DNA from: Caulobacter sp. NIBR2454
GTDB lineage: Bacteria; Pseudomonadota; Alphaproteobacteria; Caulobacterales; Caulobacteraceae
Length of the DNA: 64,000 nucleotides
Assembly: GCF_027474405.1 (NCBI RefSeq)
Contig: NZ_CP114871.1
Span: 3,543,001-3,607,000 of the forward strand
Direction of reading: 5' to 3'
The position numbers were made by a program, and so were the translations under genes. Positions 43,880 to 54,870 of this stretch are shown one piece after another; the first letter of the stretch is position 1; every line of letters starts with the position of its first letter. The notes beneath the pieces were generated by a model, which had not been told where the DNA came from, searched no databases, and saw only the letters and a list, made by a program, of their open reading frames with translations.

Positions 43880-46800
43880 TCAACCGTTGCGCTCCAGCTT
43901 GGCCAGCGCATCGGCCATCACCTTTTCTGGAACGGGCATCAGTTTGGGACCGTCTGTCCATACAAGCGCGCCCTCGATCCTTCTGCCTGGGAAGACCTCG
44001 GACAGCACCGCCGCATAGACGGCCATCTGCACCAGATAGGCCTGGGCGGCGTCCTCGATGCGCTCGGGTGCCGGGCGGTTGGTCTTGAAATCGACCACCA
44101 GCACCCGGTCGGGCAGCACCACCAGGCGATCGACCCGCCCCGATACGGCCAGGCCGCCCGGCAAGGTCGAGGCCGCGCCAGCCAGGGCCACCTCGGGCCG
44201 CGAGCCTGGGCCGAACACCTCGGCGAAGCGGGGATCGTCCAGCACCGTCAAGGCGGCGGCGGCCATCTCGGCCCGCTGATCCTCGGTCAGGTCGCGCTCG
44301 CCCATCAGCAGCCGGCGGGCGGCGGCGGGACGCTCGGAGGACGGCACGTCTGGCAACAGCTGCAAGAGCCGGTGGATGATCGTGCCGCGGCGATAGCGGC
44401 CCAGGCCCGCGACCCGCGCCAGGGGTGACGGCGCCTTGGCGGTCTCGTCCTCGCCCAGCATGGACGGGGCGGCGTAACGGATGTCGGGGCGTTCCGGCGC
44501 AGCGGCCTGCAAAGCCCAGGACGGCAGGGTGACGGGCGGTTTCTGGGCCGCTTCGCCACGCGGCAGGGTCATGGGATCGGGACCATAGCGGCGGAAGGTC
44601 GCCTCACCCTGGCCCAGGGTTCGCACATCGTGCGCGATCTCCGGATGGCGGAAGGCGGCTTCGGCGGCGCCGTACCAGCCGGCGACATTCTCCAGCTTGG
44701 TGCGCGCGTCGATGCGGCCGCACAGAATCAGACGGTCCCGGGCCCGGGTCAGGGCGACATAGAGAAGGCGCAGCCCCTCTTCCTGGTCCTTGGTCTTGCG
44801 CCGTTCGCGGGCGGCGGCGGAGGGCTCGCAGTCATTCTTGGCCGACGCGCACCACAGGAAGCCGCCGTCGGCGGTGGCCAGCAGGGGCGAGCCGCGCGAG
44901 GCGTCCTTGAGAGCCATCTCCGGCAGGATGACGATCGGCGCCTCCAACCCCTTGGAACCGTGGGCGGTCATCACCCGCACCTCCGCTCGAGCGCCCTCCA
45001 TCTCGCGTTTTACGGTGATGTCGAGGGCGGCGAAGGCGGCGACCAAGGCCTCCAGGTCGTTCACCCCGCGCTGCTCAGCGGCCAGGACCTGGGCCAGGAA
45101 TTCGTCGAGGGCGTCGGCCGCCTCGGCCCCCAGGCGGGTGAGGATGCGGGCCCGCATGGAGACGCCGTCCGGGCCGCTGAAGTTCAGGGCGCGGGAGAAG
45201 AACTCGAACGGCCGGCGATGAACCTCGCCCCGCGCCCAGCGCAGGAAGCCGGCCGGCCCTTCGGCCTGATCGCGGACCACGCGCCAGAGGTTGTCCTTGC
45301 GAGCATGAGCCAGGGCGTAGAGCTCGTCGTCACTCAACCCGCAGAACGGGCTCTTGAGCAGCGCGGCCAGGGTTAGCTCGTCCTGCGGGTAGAGGGCGAA
45401 GCGGGCGAGGGCCAACAGGTCGTCGAACGCGATATGCGCGGACAGGGCCAGACGGTCGGCGCCGGCGACGGGCAGGCCGGCGTGTTTCAGCTCGCGCAGG
45501 ATGTCCTCGAACAGCGCCTTGCGGCGGCGGACCAGGATCAGGACATCGCCGGCCGTTGCCGGACGCCAGGCCTTGGTTTCCTTGTCGAAGACCGCCTCGC
45601 CGCGCTCCAGCAGGGCCTTGATCTCGGCGGCGATGCGGCGGGCCAGGCGGCGATTGGCGCTCTGGGCGCTTTCCACGTCCAGAGGCGTATCCCAGGCGTC
45701 GCGTTCGTCTTCCTTGATCTCCTGCTCCAGGGGCCAGAGGTCGACGCAGCCGGCATGCTCGATGCGGAAAGGACGGTGGATGACCCGGTCCTCGCCGGAC
45801 GGTGGCGGCACCCCGGCGCGCATCTCAGGCGCCTCGAACAGGGCGTCGACGAAGGACAGCACCTGCTTGGTGGAGCGGTAAGAGACGGTCAGAGGCACGC
45901 CTTTGGCGGTGCGCCCCACCGCCTCGATCTGACCGATATAGCGCCGGGTCTCGACCAGCAGGCGTTCGGGATCGGCGCCCTGGAAGGAGTAGATCGACTG
46001 CTTCTCGTCACCGACCACGAACAGCGTCCGCTCGTCCGTGCCCGTCCGCCAGCCGGGCGATCCGGCGCCGCTGAAGAACTCACCAGTCAGTTCGCGCAAG
46101 ATCTCCCACTGCTCGGGGGCGGTGTCCTGGGCCTCGTCCACCAGGATGTGATCGACCCCGCCGTCCAGCTTGAACAGCACCCAGGACGCGTCGGTGCGGC
46201 GAGTGAGCAGCTGGTGGACATGTTCGATGAGGTCGGTGAAATCCAGCGCGCCGCGCGCTCGTTTCTCGGCCTCGTAGGCCTTGGTGTAGGTCCAGGCCAG
46301 CAGCAGGACATCGACCGTGTCAGCCGCGACCCGGGCCGCGCGGCGCAGGGCGCGGGCGTCCTCCATGGCGTTCTGCTGGTCGAGTAGCCGGCCCCGCAAA
46401 TCCTCGCGGCTCTTCAGCCCGCTGGTCTTCGTCGGCCAGGTCGCGGGCGTGCCCTCGCCCTTTTCGGTGAACAGCGGGACCAGGGCGTCGTCGAAGGTGG
46501 CGTCGGGATCGTTGGCGACCGCGCCCAGCTGCTCGGCGCACTTGATGTCGGTCTTGGTCCCGGCCGCCAGCGTCGCCGCCACGTCGCGCCACAGGTCGCG
46601 GTCGAGGCGAGCCATAAAGTCGGCGGCGATGGTGTGCGGGTCCTGCGGCTCGCCGAATCCGCACACGTCCCAGACGTCGGCGACCATGGCCGAAAAGCCG
46701 CCGCAGCGTTCCACATAGGCGCCGATGGCGCCGCGCCGGTCCTCGAAGGTGCGGAACATGTTCTGGAAGGCCTGGAAATCCAGGGCCACCGAGAAGCGAG

Positions 46801-47332
46801 CGTAGGCCTCGCCCAGCAAGCCTCCCTTCTCCGCCTCCAGCGCCGTGCGGCGGCGGGCGGCTTCGGCCAGGGCGGCGGAGGCCGCGTCATCCATCACCGT
46901 GAAGCCGGGCGACACGCCGGCCTCCAGCGGGAAGCGCCGCAGCAGCTTTTCGCAGAAGGCGTGGATGGTCTGGATCTTCAGACCGCCGGGCGTCTCCAGC
47001 GCCTTGGCGAAGAGGCGGCGGGCCTTGGACAGGTCCCGCCCCGCGCCGGAGCCTTCGAGCTTCTCCAACTCCCTCGAAAGCGGCTCGCCCTCCAGCACCG
47101 ACCAGCCGCCGAGGGTCTGGTAGAGGCGGCGCTGCATCTCGGCGGCGGCGGCCTTGGTGAAGGTCACGCACAGGATCGCTTCGGGCTCGGCGCCGGCCAA
47201 CAGCAGGCGGGCCACGCGGTCGATCAGGGTCTTGGTCTTGCCCGAGCCGGCGTTGGCGGTGACGAAGGCGTTGATGGCCGGATCGGCGGCGATCGCCTGA
47301 GGGTCGAGAATTGGGGGATCGAGCAACGTCAT
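43880..47332 (-). CDS. addA: Double-strand break repair helicase-nuclease AddA
   Basis: A 1150-residue UvrD-like 3'-5' helicase with a C-terminal nuclease, one half of the AddAB end-resection enzyme that loads RecA at double-strand breaks. Walker A is TANAGSGKTKT near residue 30; DEAQDTAPEQWEIL is the Walker B/motif II; GDEKQSIYSFQGADP is motif III; ALTRARDRLILCG is motif VI; VLVVDFKTNR is the RecB-family nuclease core. Its ATG overlaps the addB stop (ATGA). Confidence 0.96.
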   Translation of the reverse strand: MTLLDPPILDPQAIAADPAINAFVTANAGSGKTKTLIDRVARLLLAGAEPEAILCVTFTKAAAAEMQRRLYQTLGGWSVLEGEPLSRELEKLEGSGAGRDLSKARRLFAKALETPGGLKIQTIHAFCEKLLRRFPLEAGVSPGFTVMDDAASAALAEAARRRTALEAEKGGLLGEAYARFSVALDFQAFQNMFRTFEDRRGAIGAYVERCGGFSAMVADVWDVCGFGEPQDPHTIAADFMARLDRDLWRDVAATLAAGTKTDIKCAEQLGAVANDPDATFDDALVPLFTEKGEGTPATWPTKTSGLKSREDLRGRLLDQQNAMEDARALRRAARVAADTVDVLLLAWTYTKAYEAEKRARGALDFTDLIEHVHQLLTRRTDASWVLFKLDGGVDHILVDEAQDTAPEQWEILRELTGEFFSGAGSPGWRTGTDERTLFVVGDEKQSIYSFQGADPERLLVETRRYIGQIEAVGRTAKGVPLTVSYRSTKQVLSFVDALFEAPEMRAGVPPPSGEDRVIHRPFRIEHAGCVDLWPLEQEIKEDERDAWDTPLDVESAQSANRRLARRIAAEIKALLERGEAVFDKETKAWRPATAGDVLILVRRRKALFEDILRELKHAGLPVAGADRLALSAHIAFDDLLALARFALYPQDELTLAALLKSPFCGLSDDELYALAHARKDNLWRVVRDQAEGPAGFLRWARGEVHRRPFEFFSRALNFSGPDGVSMRARILTRLGAEAADALDEFLAQVLAAEQRGVNDLEALVAAFAALDITVKREMEGARAEVRVMTAHGSKGLEAPIVILPEMALKDASRGSPLLATADGGFLWCASAKNDCEPSAAARERRKTKDQEEGLRLLYVALTRARDRLILCGRIDARTKLENVAGWYGAAEAAFRHPEIAHDVRTLGQGEATFRRYGPDPMTLPRGEAAQKPPVTLPSWALQAAAPERPDIRYAAPSMLGEDETAKAPSPLARVAGLGRYRRGTIIHRLLQLLPDVPSSERPAAARRLLMGERDLTEDQRAEMAAAALTVLDDPRFAEVFGPGSRPEVALAGAASTLPGGLAVSGRVDRLVVLPDRVLVVDFKTNRPAPERIEDAAQAYLVQMAVYAAVLSEVFPGRRIEGALVWTDGPKLMPVPEKVMADALAKLERNG

Positions 47333-50325
47333 TCGTCGCCCCCGTCTTCACCCGCGGTGGACCATTCGAACACCCGCGCCAGGTGGGCATAGTCGCCGGC
47401 GTGGTCCTTCACGAACTGCGGCGCGACGCGGGACAGATAGGGTTGATCGGGATCGGCGTAGCGGTCGATCAGGCGGCGCAGCCCCTCGAAGGCGTGTTCT
47501 GCGGCGTCCAGGCTTTCGGCCCCGGCGGCGGCCACCGTCACCTCCTGCCCGGCGGGCTTTCGGCCGGTGACGCGCAGATAGGTCAGGTCGCCGGGCATCA
47601 CCCGGTCGATCCCCTCGAACCCGCCCCGCATCAGGATGGCGGCGGTGAGGGTCAGCTGCGGCGAGAAGCCGGCCTCGACCATCTTGGCAGTGGGCGCCGC
47701 GCCGGTCTTGTAGTCGAGGATGTGGCCCACGGCGTCGGGTGTGACCTCGATACGGTCGGCCTTGGCGGTGAGGGTGAAGTCGCCCAGGGCGGTTGGGAAG
47801 ACCAGCTTGCCGGACTGTTCGACCACGATACGGGCGGCGTGCTCGCGGCGCCGTTCCTCCAGGTCGGCGACCCAGGCGGCCGCCTCGCGGGCTAGGGCGG
47901 CTTCGCGCACCAGGGCGGCGTCGGGCATGCCCTCCTCGCGCAGGGCGGTCAGGTAGAGGTCGCGGAAGATCGCGGCCAGATCGGCGGGCAGGGGTCCGGG
48001 ATGCGGATGCTGCTCCACCAGTTTCTCGAAGGCGCGGTGGATGGCGGTGCCGCGCGCCCTGACATCCACCGGCTCGTCCGGGCGGTCGATGCGCTTGAGG
48101 TTCAGGATGGCGCGAGCCCAGACGGCGTAGGGGTCGCGGGTCAGGGCCTCGACCCGGGTGACCGGCATGGTCGTTGGGCGATGCGCGACCGGAGGCTTGG
48201 GAGCCGGTCGTTTGACCGGGTCGTAGGACTTGGGCGCATCGATGGCTCTCGCCCATTCCAGCACGTCATGGCGTTCGGGTAGGGCGGCGCCCGCGCCCCT
48301 GGCCAGGGTGCGCAGACGCCACAGCCAGCGGGACTCCACGGCGGGCGCGCCGCCCCGGCGTTCGCTGTGGACGAGCACGACTTCCGGCGCGCTGGCGGCC
48401 TGGGCGAAGTCGTGCGCGGAAAGGCCGACGCGGCGTTCGGGCGGCGGCAGGTCCAAGGCCTTGCGCATGGGGCGCGACAGGAAGGGGTCGGTGGGCGGCG
48501 CCTTGGGCCAGACGCCTTCTTCCAGGCCGGCGAGGATCAGGCGGTCGGCGCGGACCAGACGCGCCTCGATGGCGCCGAGGATGCGCAGACGCGGATGGGT
48601 CGCGCCGCCGGTGCGCACGGTCTCACCGCCGATCAGGCGGCCCAGCAGGTCGTGGAAGCCAGAAGCGTCGACCTCGGGCAGGCCTTCGCCTTCGCCGGAC
48701 AGAGCGGCGAGCAGACCGCCCAAACCTTCGCCGCCAGCGCCGTTCCACAGGGCGCCGAAGCCGTCGGGGCCATCGGCCAATGCTTCCATCGACCGGGCCA
48801 GGGCCACCGCCGCATCGGGCGGGGATGCAGGACCGGTCGCGAAAGGCTCCGCAGCCAGATCCAGGGCGGTGAAGAGGCGGCGGGCGAGGTCGGCGGCCTC
48901 CGGTTCGTCCTTCAACTTTTCAAACAGCCGCTCGCGGCTGGGCGGCCGCGGACCGCGCAGGCCCCTGCCCTCCAAACGGCGGCGAGCGTCGGACAATTTA
49001 GCGTCATCGAACCCGAGGCGGACAAGCGGATGCTTGGCCACGGCGAGGAGGCGAACAGGATCGAGCGGATCGGCGCTCAAGGCCGCCACATGATCGGCGA
49101 GGACGGCGACCGGATAGCCGGCGAGATCGGAGCCGGCCGAGTCATCGGCGGCGACGCCCCAGCGGGCGAGGCGGGCTCCGACCCGGCGCGCCAGTTCGCG
49201 GTCGGGGGTGACCAGGGCGCAGGTCAGGCCCGGCGTCTCCAGCGACTCGCGCAGCAGCAGGGCGCAGACGAGGGCGGCTTCTTCTTCCGTGCGGGCGGCG
49301 GCGACGGACAGGCCCTTCAGCCCCTCGGCGAAGGGATCGACTCCGGCCGGCGCCTCGGCGCGGAGGCGGGCGATCTGGGCGAGCCAGTCGGCGGTGGCTT
49401 CGGCTGGGCGCAGGGCTTCGTTGACCAGGCGGCGACGCCAGCGGCCCTGGCTGTCGGCCTCCGGAAACCAGGGGCGCACGGCGTCGCGGCTGGAGCCGGC
49501 GCGATGCAGCAAGCGCTTCATGGCGCCCTGCGGATGCTGCTCGCCCACATCGGCCCAAGCGCTTTCAGCAAGCCCCTCGTCCAGACCCGGCAGCACCACC
49601 GCGCCCTGCGGCAGGCCGGCGATCACCGCCAGCAGGTCGGCGGTGGCGGGTGCGGTGCCGGTGGAGCCGGCGGCGATCATCACGCCCTTGGGCGGCTGCG
49701 TAGTCCATAGCTCGCCCAAAGCGCGGAGCAGTCTGACCCGCCGCTCGGACACGTCGATCAGGTCCAGCTCGCGCAGGCGGTCAGCCCAGGCGTCGAGGGC
49801 GGCGGTGAGGAACCGCGCCGAGACCTGCCAGTGCTTGGCGAGGTCGCCGTCGACCAGGCTTTCAAGGCGGCCACGGGCGGCGACCTCCTCGATCTGGGCG
49901 CTGTCGAGGAAGCCGGCCAGGGCGTCGGCCATCTCCAGGGCGGCGGAGGCGTCGAGGTCGCGCTCCAGCAGGTGCGAATGATCGGCGGCGATGCGAGCCA
50001 ACTCGAACCGGCGACGCCAGGAGGAGACGGCGGGCGGCAGGTCGAGCGCCAGGTCGCCCGGCTCGAAGGGCGGCTCGCCCTCGTCCAGATCACCCAGCGC
50101 GCGAATCTGCGGCAGCAGCATGGCCTTCGCGCCGGCCGCGGCCACGAACGCGTCGGCCAGAGCGCGGGCGCCCCGGCGGGTGGGGGTGAGCACCGTGGCC
50201 TGCGACAGAGCCTCGGGACCGAGCGGCGACAGCCGTGCGTGCAGACCGGCGGCCAGGTCCTCAACGAAAGGACGATGCGCCGGGATTGAGAACCAGCGGG
50301 GTCCGGGGGCGTCGAAGACGGTCAC
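47329..50325 (-). CDS. addB: Double-strand break repair protein AddB
   Basis: A 998-residue partner of AddA. The GTG start at 50325 overlaps the murU stop (GTGA), which decides it; a longer frame exists but would overlap murU by 58 bases. The N-terminal inactive helicase fold recognises Chi-like sites in other species. The C-terminal nuclease has TAIHRAFE and ILDYKTG (PD-D/E-x-K core). No cysteine occurs in the last 290 or so residues, so the iron-sulfur staple described for Bacillus AddB is missing. Confidence 0.95.
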   Translation of the reverse strand: MTVFDAPGPRWFSIPAHRPFVEDLAAGLHARLSPLGPEALSQATVLTPTRRGARALADAFVAAAGAKAMLLPQIRALGDLDEGEPPFEPGDLALDLPPAVSSWRRRFELARIAADHSHLLERDLDASAALEMADALAGFLDSAQIEEVAARGRLESLVDGDLAKHWQVSARFLTAALDAWADRLRELDLIDVSERRVRLLRALGELWTTQPPKGVMIAAGSTGTAPATADLLAVIAGLPQGAVVLPGLDEGLAESAWADVGEQHPQGAMKRLLHRAGSSRDAVRPWFPEADSQGRWRRRLVNEALRPAEATADWLAQIARLRAEAPAGVDPFAEGLKGLSVAAARTEEEAALVCALLLRESLETPGLTCALVTPDRELARRVGARLARWGVAADDSAGSDLAGYPVAVLADHVAALSADPLDPVRLLAVAKHPLVRLGFDDAKLSDARRRLEGRGLRGPRPPSRERLFEKLKDEPEAADLARRLFTALDLAAEPFATGPASPPDAAVALARSMEALADGPDGFGALWNGAGGEGLGGLLAALSGEGEGLPEVDASGFHDLLGRLIGGETVRTGGATHPRLRILGAIEARLVRADRLILAGLEEGVWPKAPPTDPFLSRPMRKALDLPPPERRVGLSAHDFAQAASAPEVVLVHSERRGGAPAVESRWLWRLRTLARGAGAALPERHDVLEWARAIDAPKSYDPVKRPAPKPPVAHRPTTMPVTRVEALTRDPYAVWARAILNLKRIDRPDEPVDVRARGTAIHRAFEKLVEQHPHPGPLPADLAAIFRDLYLTALREEGMPDAALVREAALAREAAAWVADLEERRREHAARIVVEQSGKLVFPTALGDFTLTAKADRIEVTPDAVGHILDYKTGAAPTAKMVEAGFSPQLTLTAAILMRGGFEGIDRVMPGDLTYLRVTGRKPAGQEVTVAAAGAESLDAAEHAFEGLRRLIDRYADPDQPYLSRVAPQFVKDHAGDYAHLARVFEWSTAGEDGGDE

Positions 50326-51029
50326 CGCAGGCGCGCCTCGGCCGCCTCCCGCGCGGCGGGGTCGCCGACGTGCATCCACAGGCCCTTGGGCGCGACGCCG
50401 TGGACGCGGCCGGTCTGGGTCAGGTCTTTCCAGAGCGGCAGCAGGCCAAAGGGACCCTCGGGGCCATTGGCGACCACCGAGGGCTTGGCGATGTGAACGC
50501 CCACATAGACCAGCGGTGCGGTCTCTCCCTGATCCTTGAAGCGGACCTCGCCGGCTTCGGACAGAAAGAGGTCGCCGGTGGCGTGGAAGCCCAGGGATTG
50601 GGTGGTCGAGGCGGTCAGCAGGCAGACGTCCATGCGGGCCGGGTCCCAGGCGGCGGCCACGGCGTCGAGCGCGGCGCTGTCGTCGTCGATCCAGACGGAG
50701 TCGATATTGGCGACCCAGTAGGCGTCGGTGGGCAGCAGGGGCAGGGCCTTCTTGATCCCGCCCCCGGTCTCCAGCGCCTGCGCCCGCTCGTCGGAGATGA
50801 CGATGCGCAGGTCGTCCCGGCGCGCGAGGTGCGCCTCCATCAGGTCGGCGAAATAGTGGACGTTGACCACGGCGGTCTCGACCCCGGCGGCGACCAGACG
50901 GTCGAGCATGTGGTCGATCAGAGCCTTGCCGCCGACCTCGACCAGGGCCTTGGGCCGGTCGTTGGTGAGCGGCCGCATGCGTGTGCCCAGACCCGCCGCC
51001 AGAACCATCGCCGTTTTGGGGCCGCTCAT
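50322..51029 (-). CDS. murU: N-acetylmuramate alpha-1-phosphate uridylyltransferase
   Basis: A 235-residue nucleotidyltransferase. The signature MVLAAGLGTRMRPLTNDRPKAL is the UTP-binding loop; VNVHYFAD, ALETGGGIKKAL and DSVW follow the sugar-1-phosphate uridylyltransferase pattern. With AmgK it turns recycled MurNAc into UDP-MurNAc, bypassing de novo MurA/MurB, and in other species this shortcut lowers fosfomycin sensitivity. The start at 51029 overlaps the amgK stop (ATGA), and the next gene, addB, overlaps its own stop. Confidence 0.9.
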   Translation of the reverse strand: MSGPKTAMVLAAGLGTRMRPLTNDRPKALVEVGGKALIDHMLDRLVAAGVETAVVNVHYFADLMEAHLARRDDLRIVISDERAQALETGGGIKKALPLLPTDAYWVANIDSVWIDDDSAALDAVAAAWDPARMDVCLLTASTTQSLGFHATGDLFLSEAGEVRFKDQGETAPLVYVGVHIAKPSVVANGPEGPFGLLPLWKDLTQTGRVHGVAPKGLWMHVGDPAAREAAEARLR

Positions 51030-52117
51030 CGGCGAGCCTCGAGCGGCACGTTGGCGTCGAGCCAGGTCTTCAGCGGGGCCATGGATGGCTCGGCCAGGGT
51101 GCGGTCCAGATAGCCCCACAGGCGGGGCAGGAACTGTTCGTAGCGGGGCTTGCCGTCGCGGATCACGAGCCGGGCGAAGATGCCGATGATGCGGCAGGTG
51201 TTCAGGGCGCCCAGGGCCGCGAAGTCGGCGCGGAATTGGGCGGCGTCGATGTCGGGACGGGCGGTGAGGTAGCGCGACAGGCAGCGCTCCTCCAGGTCCG
51301 GCGTCACCTGGCGGCGAGCGTCGTGCAGCAGCATGGAGAAGTCCCAGGCCGGATGGGCCTTCACCGCGTCCTGGAAGTCGATCAGCCCGACGCGAGCAGC
51401 GCCTTCGCGGGCCGGCAGCCAGAGCAGGTTCTCTGCGTGATAGTCGCGGTGGCAGAAGACCGACGCGCCAGCCTCGGCCCGCTGACGGATCGGCGACCAG
51501 AGGGCGTCCCAGTCGGCGATCGCCTGGTCGTCGAAGGACAGCTCCGTTCGCAGCTTCGGCAGCCACTCGACCAGCAGGTCCTGGGCCATCTTCAGGGCCA
51601 GGTCGTCATAGGTCAGCAGGGGCCACTCGCCGTCTCCGAAGGACAGGGCGGCGGGCGGCGGGGCGGCGTGCAGAACGAGCAGGGCGTCCACCGCCGCGTC
51701 GTAGAGCTCGACCTCGTTGGCGCCCGCGGCGATCTCGGCGGCGTAGAGACCGTCGCCCAGGTCCTCCAGAACGGCGAGGCCAAGGCCCACGTCGAAGGCG
51801 TGGACGGTTGGGGCGGACAGGCCCAGCGACTTGAGGTGTCGGGCGCAGGCCACGAAGGCGTCAACGCGGCCGGCGGCCAGGCGATAGGCGGCGTTGAAGC
51901 CGAGCGCCAGGCGCTCTTGGCGAGTTGCGTTCGGGGGACAGGCCGGGGTCTCGGTCTTGGGTGGCTGATCCATGAAGATCAGGGTCGTCCCGTCGGGCCG
52001 ATGCAGCCGCTCATAGGCACGGGTGGAGGCGTCGCCGCTCAAAGGCTCGCGACGGACATCCCCGAAGCCGTTGGCGTCCAGGAAGGCGGCCTTGGCCGCG
52101 CTGCGATCAGAACTCAA
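51026..52117 (-). CDS. amgK: Anomeric MurNAc/GlcNAc kinase AmgK
   Basis: A 363-residue aminoglycoside-phosphotransferase-fold kinase forming MurNAc-alpha-1-phosphate. The catalytic loop is FCHRDYHAENLLW, the metal site VGLIDFQDA, and an N-terminal GDASTRAYERL contacts ATP. I choose the TTG at 52117 because GGAGAGG stands eight bases upstream and it fits the tsaE overlap; an ATG at 52141 is the alternative. It is flanked by tsaE and murU in one overlapping operon, the known cell-wall recycling arrangement. Confidence 0.9.
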   Translation of the reverse strand: MSSDRSAAKAAFLDANGFGDVRREPLSGDASTRAYERLHRPDGTTLIFMDQPPKTETPACPPNATRQERLALGFNAAYRLAAGRVDAFVACARHLKSLGLSAPTVHAFDVGLGLAVLEDLGDGLYAAEIAAGANEVELYDAAVDALLVLHAAPPPAALSFGDGEWPLLTYDDLALKMAQDLLVEWLPKLRTELSFDDQAIADWDALWSPIRQRAEAGASVFCHRDYHAENLLWLPAREGAARVGLIDFQDAVKAHPAWDFSMLLHDARRQVTPDLEERCLSRYLTARPDIDAAQFRADFAALGALNTCRIIGIFARLVIRDGKPRYEQFLPRLWGYLDRTLAEPSMAPLKTWLDANVPLEARR

Positions 52118-52559
52118 GCTCGCGCCCTCTCCACGCACCATGGCGGGTCAGCCGCGCACGGCGGCCTTCGCCTTCGGGCGTGATCTCTATATCGAGTCGG
52201 TCGGCGGGCAGCGCCCCGTCCAGCCGCTGCGGCCATTCGATGACCACCGCCCCGTCCTCCAGGGCCTCGTCCAGTCCGATCTCATAAGCCTCGTCCGGCG
52301 ACGTCAGGCGATAGAGGTCAAAGTGGGCGATCGGAAAGTCGGGCCCGTCGTAGAACTGCACCAGGGTGAAGGTGGGGGACGGCACGTCTTCGGCGGGCGT
52401 GGTCAAGGCGCGGACGAGCGCCCGGGCCAGGGTCGACTTGCCAGCGCCCAGGGGACCCGAAAGGCAGATCGCCTCGCCCTTTCGCAGGGCGTGGGCCACC
52501 GTGCGGCCCAGGCGGGCGGTGTCGGCCTCTTGGGCCAGGACGCGTTCGATCGATGCCAT
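52107..52559 (-). CDS. tsaE: tRNA t6A-modification ATPase TsaE
   Basis: A 150-residue P-loop ATPase supporting TsaB/TsaD in threonylcarbamoylation of A37 in ANN-decoding tRNAs. Walker A is GPLGAGKSTLAR; PSPTFTLVQFY and HFDLYRL are family motifs, with VVIEWPQRL later. The start at 52559 gives the usual length; the frame continues upstream through the catalase promoter without support. It heads the minus-strand operon with amgK, murU, addB and addA. Confidence 0.94.
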   Translation of the reverse strand: MASIERVLAQEADTARLGRTVAHALRKGEAICLSGPLGAGKSTLARALVRALTTPAEDVPSPTFTLVQFYDGPDFPIAHFDLYRLTSPDEAYEIGLDEALEDGAVVIEWPQRLDGALPADRLDIEITPEGEGRRARLTRHGAWRGRELEF

Positions 52560-52628
52560 CGCCGGCGACCATAGGGGTCCGCGCGGCGAGGCGGAAGCGG
52601 CCTGGAGCGCAACTTCCCAAATGAGGCA

Positions 52629-52653
52629 GGAACGATCACCGCCCGCGATGGTT
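52629..52653 (+). promoter_or_regulatory. Possible general-stress sigma promoter of catalase (GGAAC-N16-GGTT)
   Basis: GGAAC (52629-52633) and GGTT (52650-52653) are 16 bases apart, with one mismatch from the SigT/EcfG consensus, and lie 40 bases before the catalase ATG. KatE-type catalases are common general-stress targets, which makes the site plausible. Confidence 0.45.
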
Positions 52654-52693
52654 GTCGCCTCGTCCCGTGCGTACCGGGAGGGAGCAAAAGACC

Positions 52694-54775
<2,082 letters not shown>

Positions 54776-54788
54776 TCGGCGGGCAAGA

Positions 54789-54815
54789 ACGCCGCCGGTC
54801 GTAGGCCGGCGGCGT
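54789..54815 (+). terminator. Hairpin after catalase gene
   Basis: A 10-bp stem ACGCCGCCGG/CCGGCGGCGT with a 7-base loop lies 14 bases after the stop. The tail has few T residues. Confidence 0.6.
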
Positions 54816-54870
54816 GTCCTGACGCCGTTGCGGCTTTTCAGCAAGGCCTCGGGCCGCTAACGAGGCGGCC

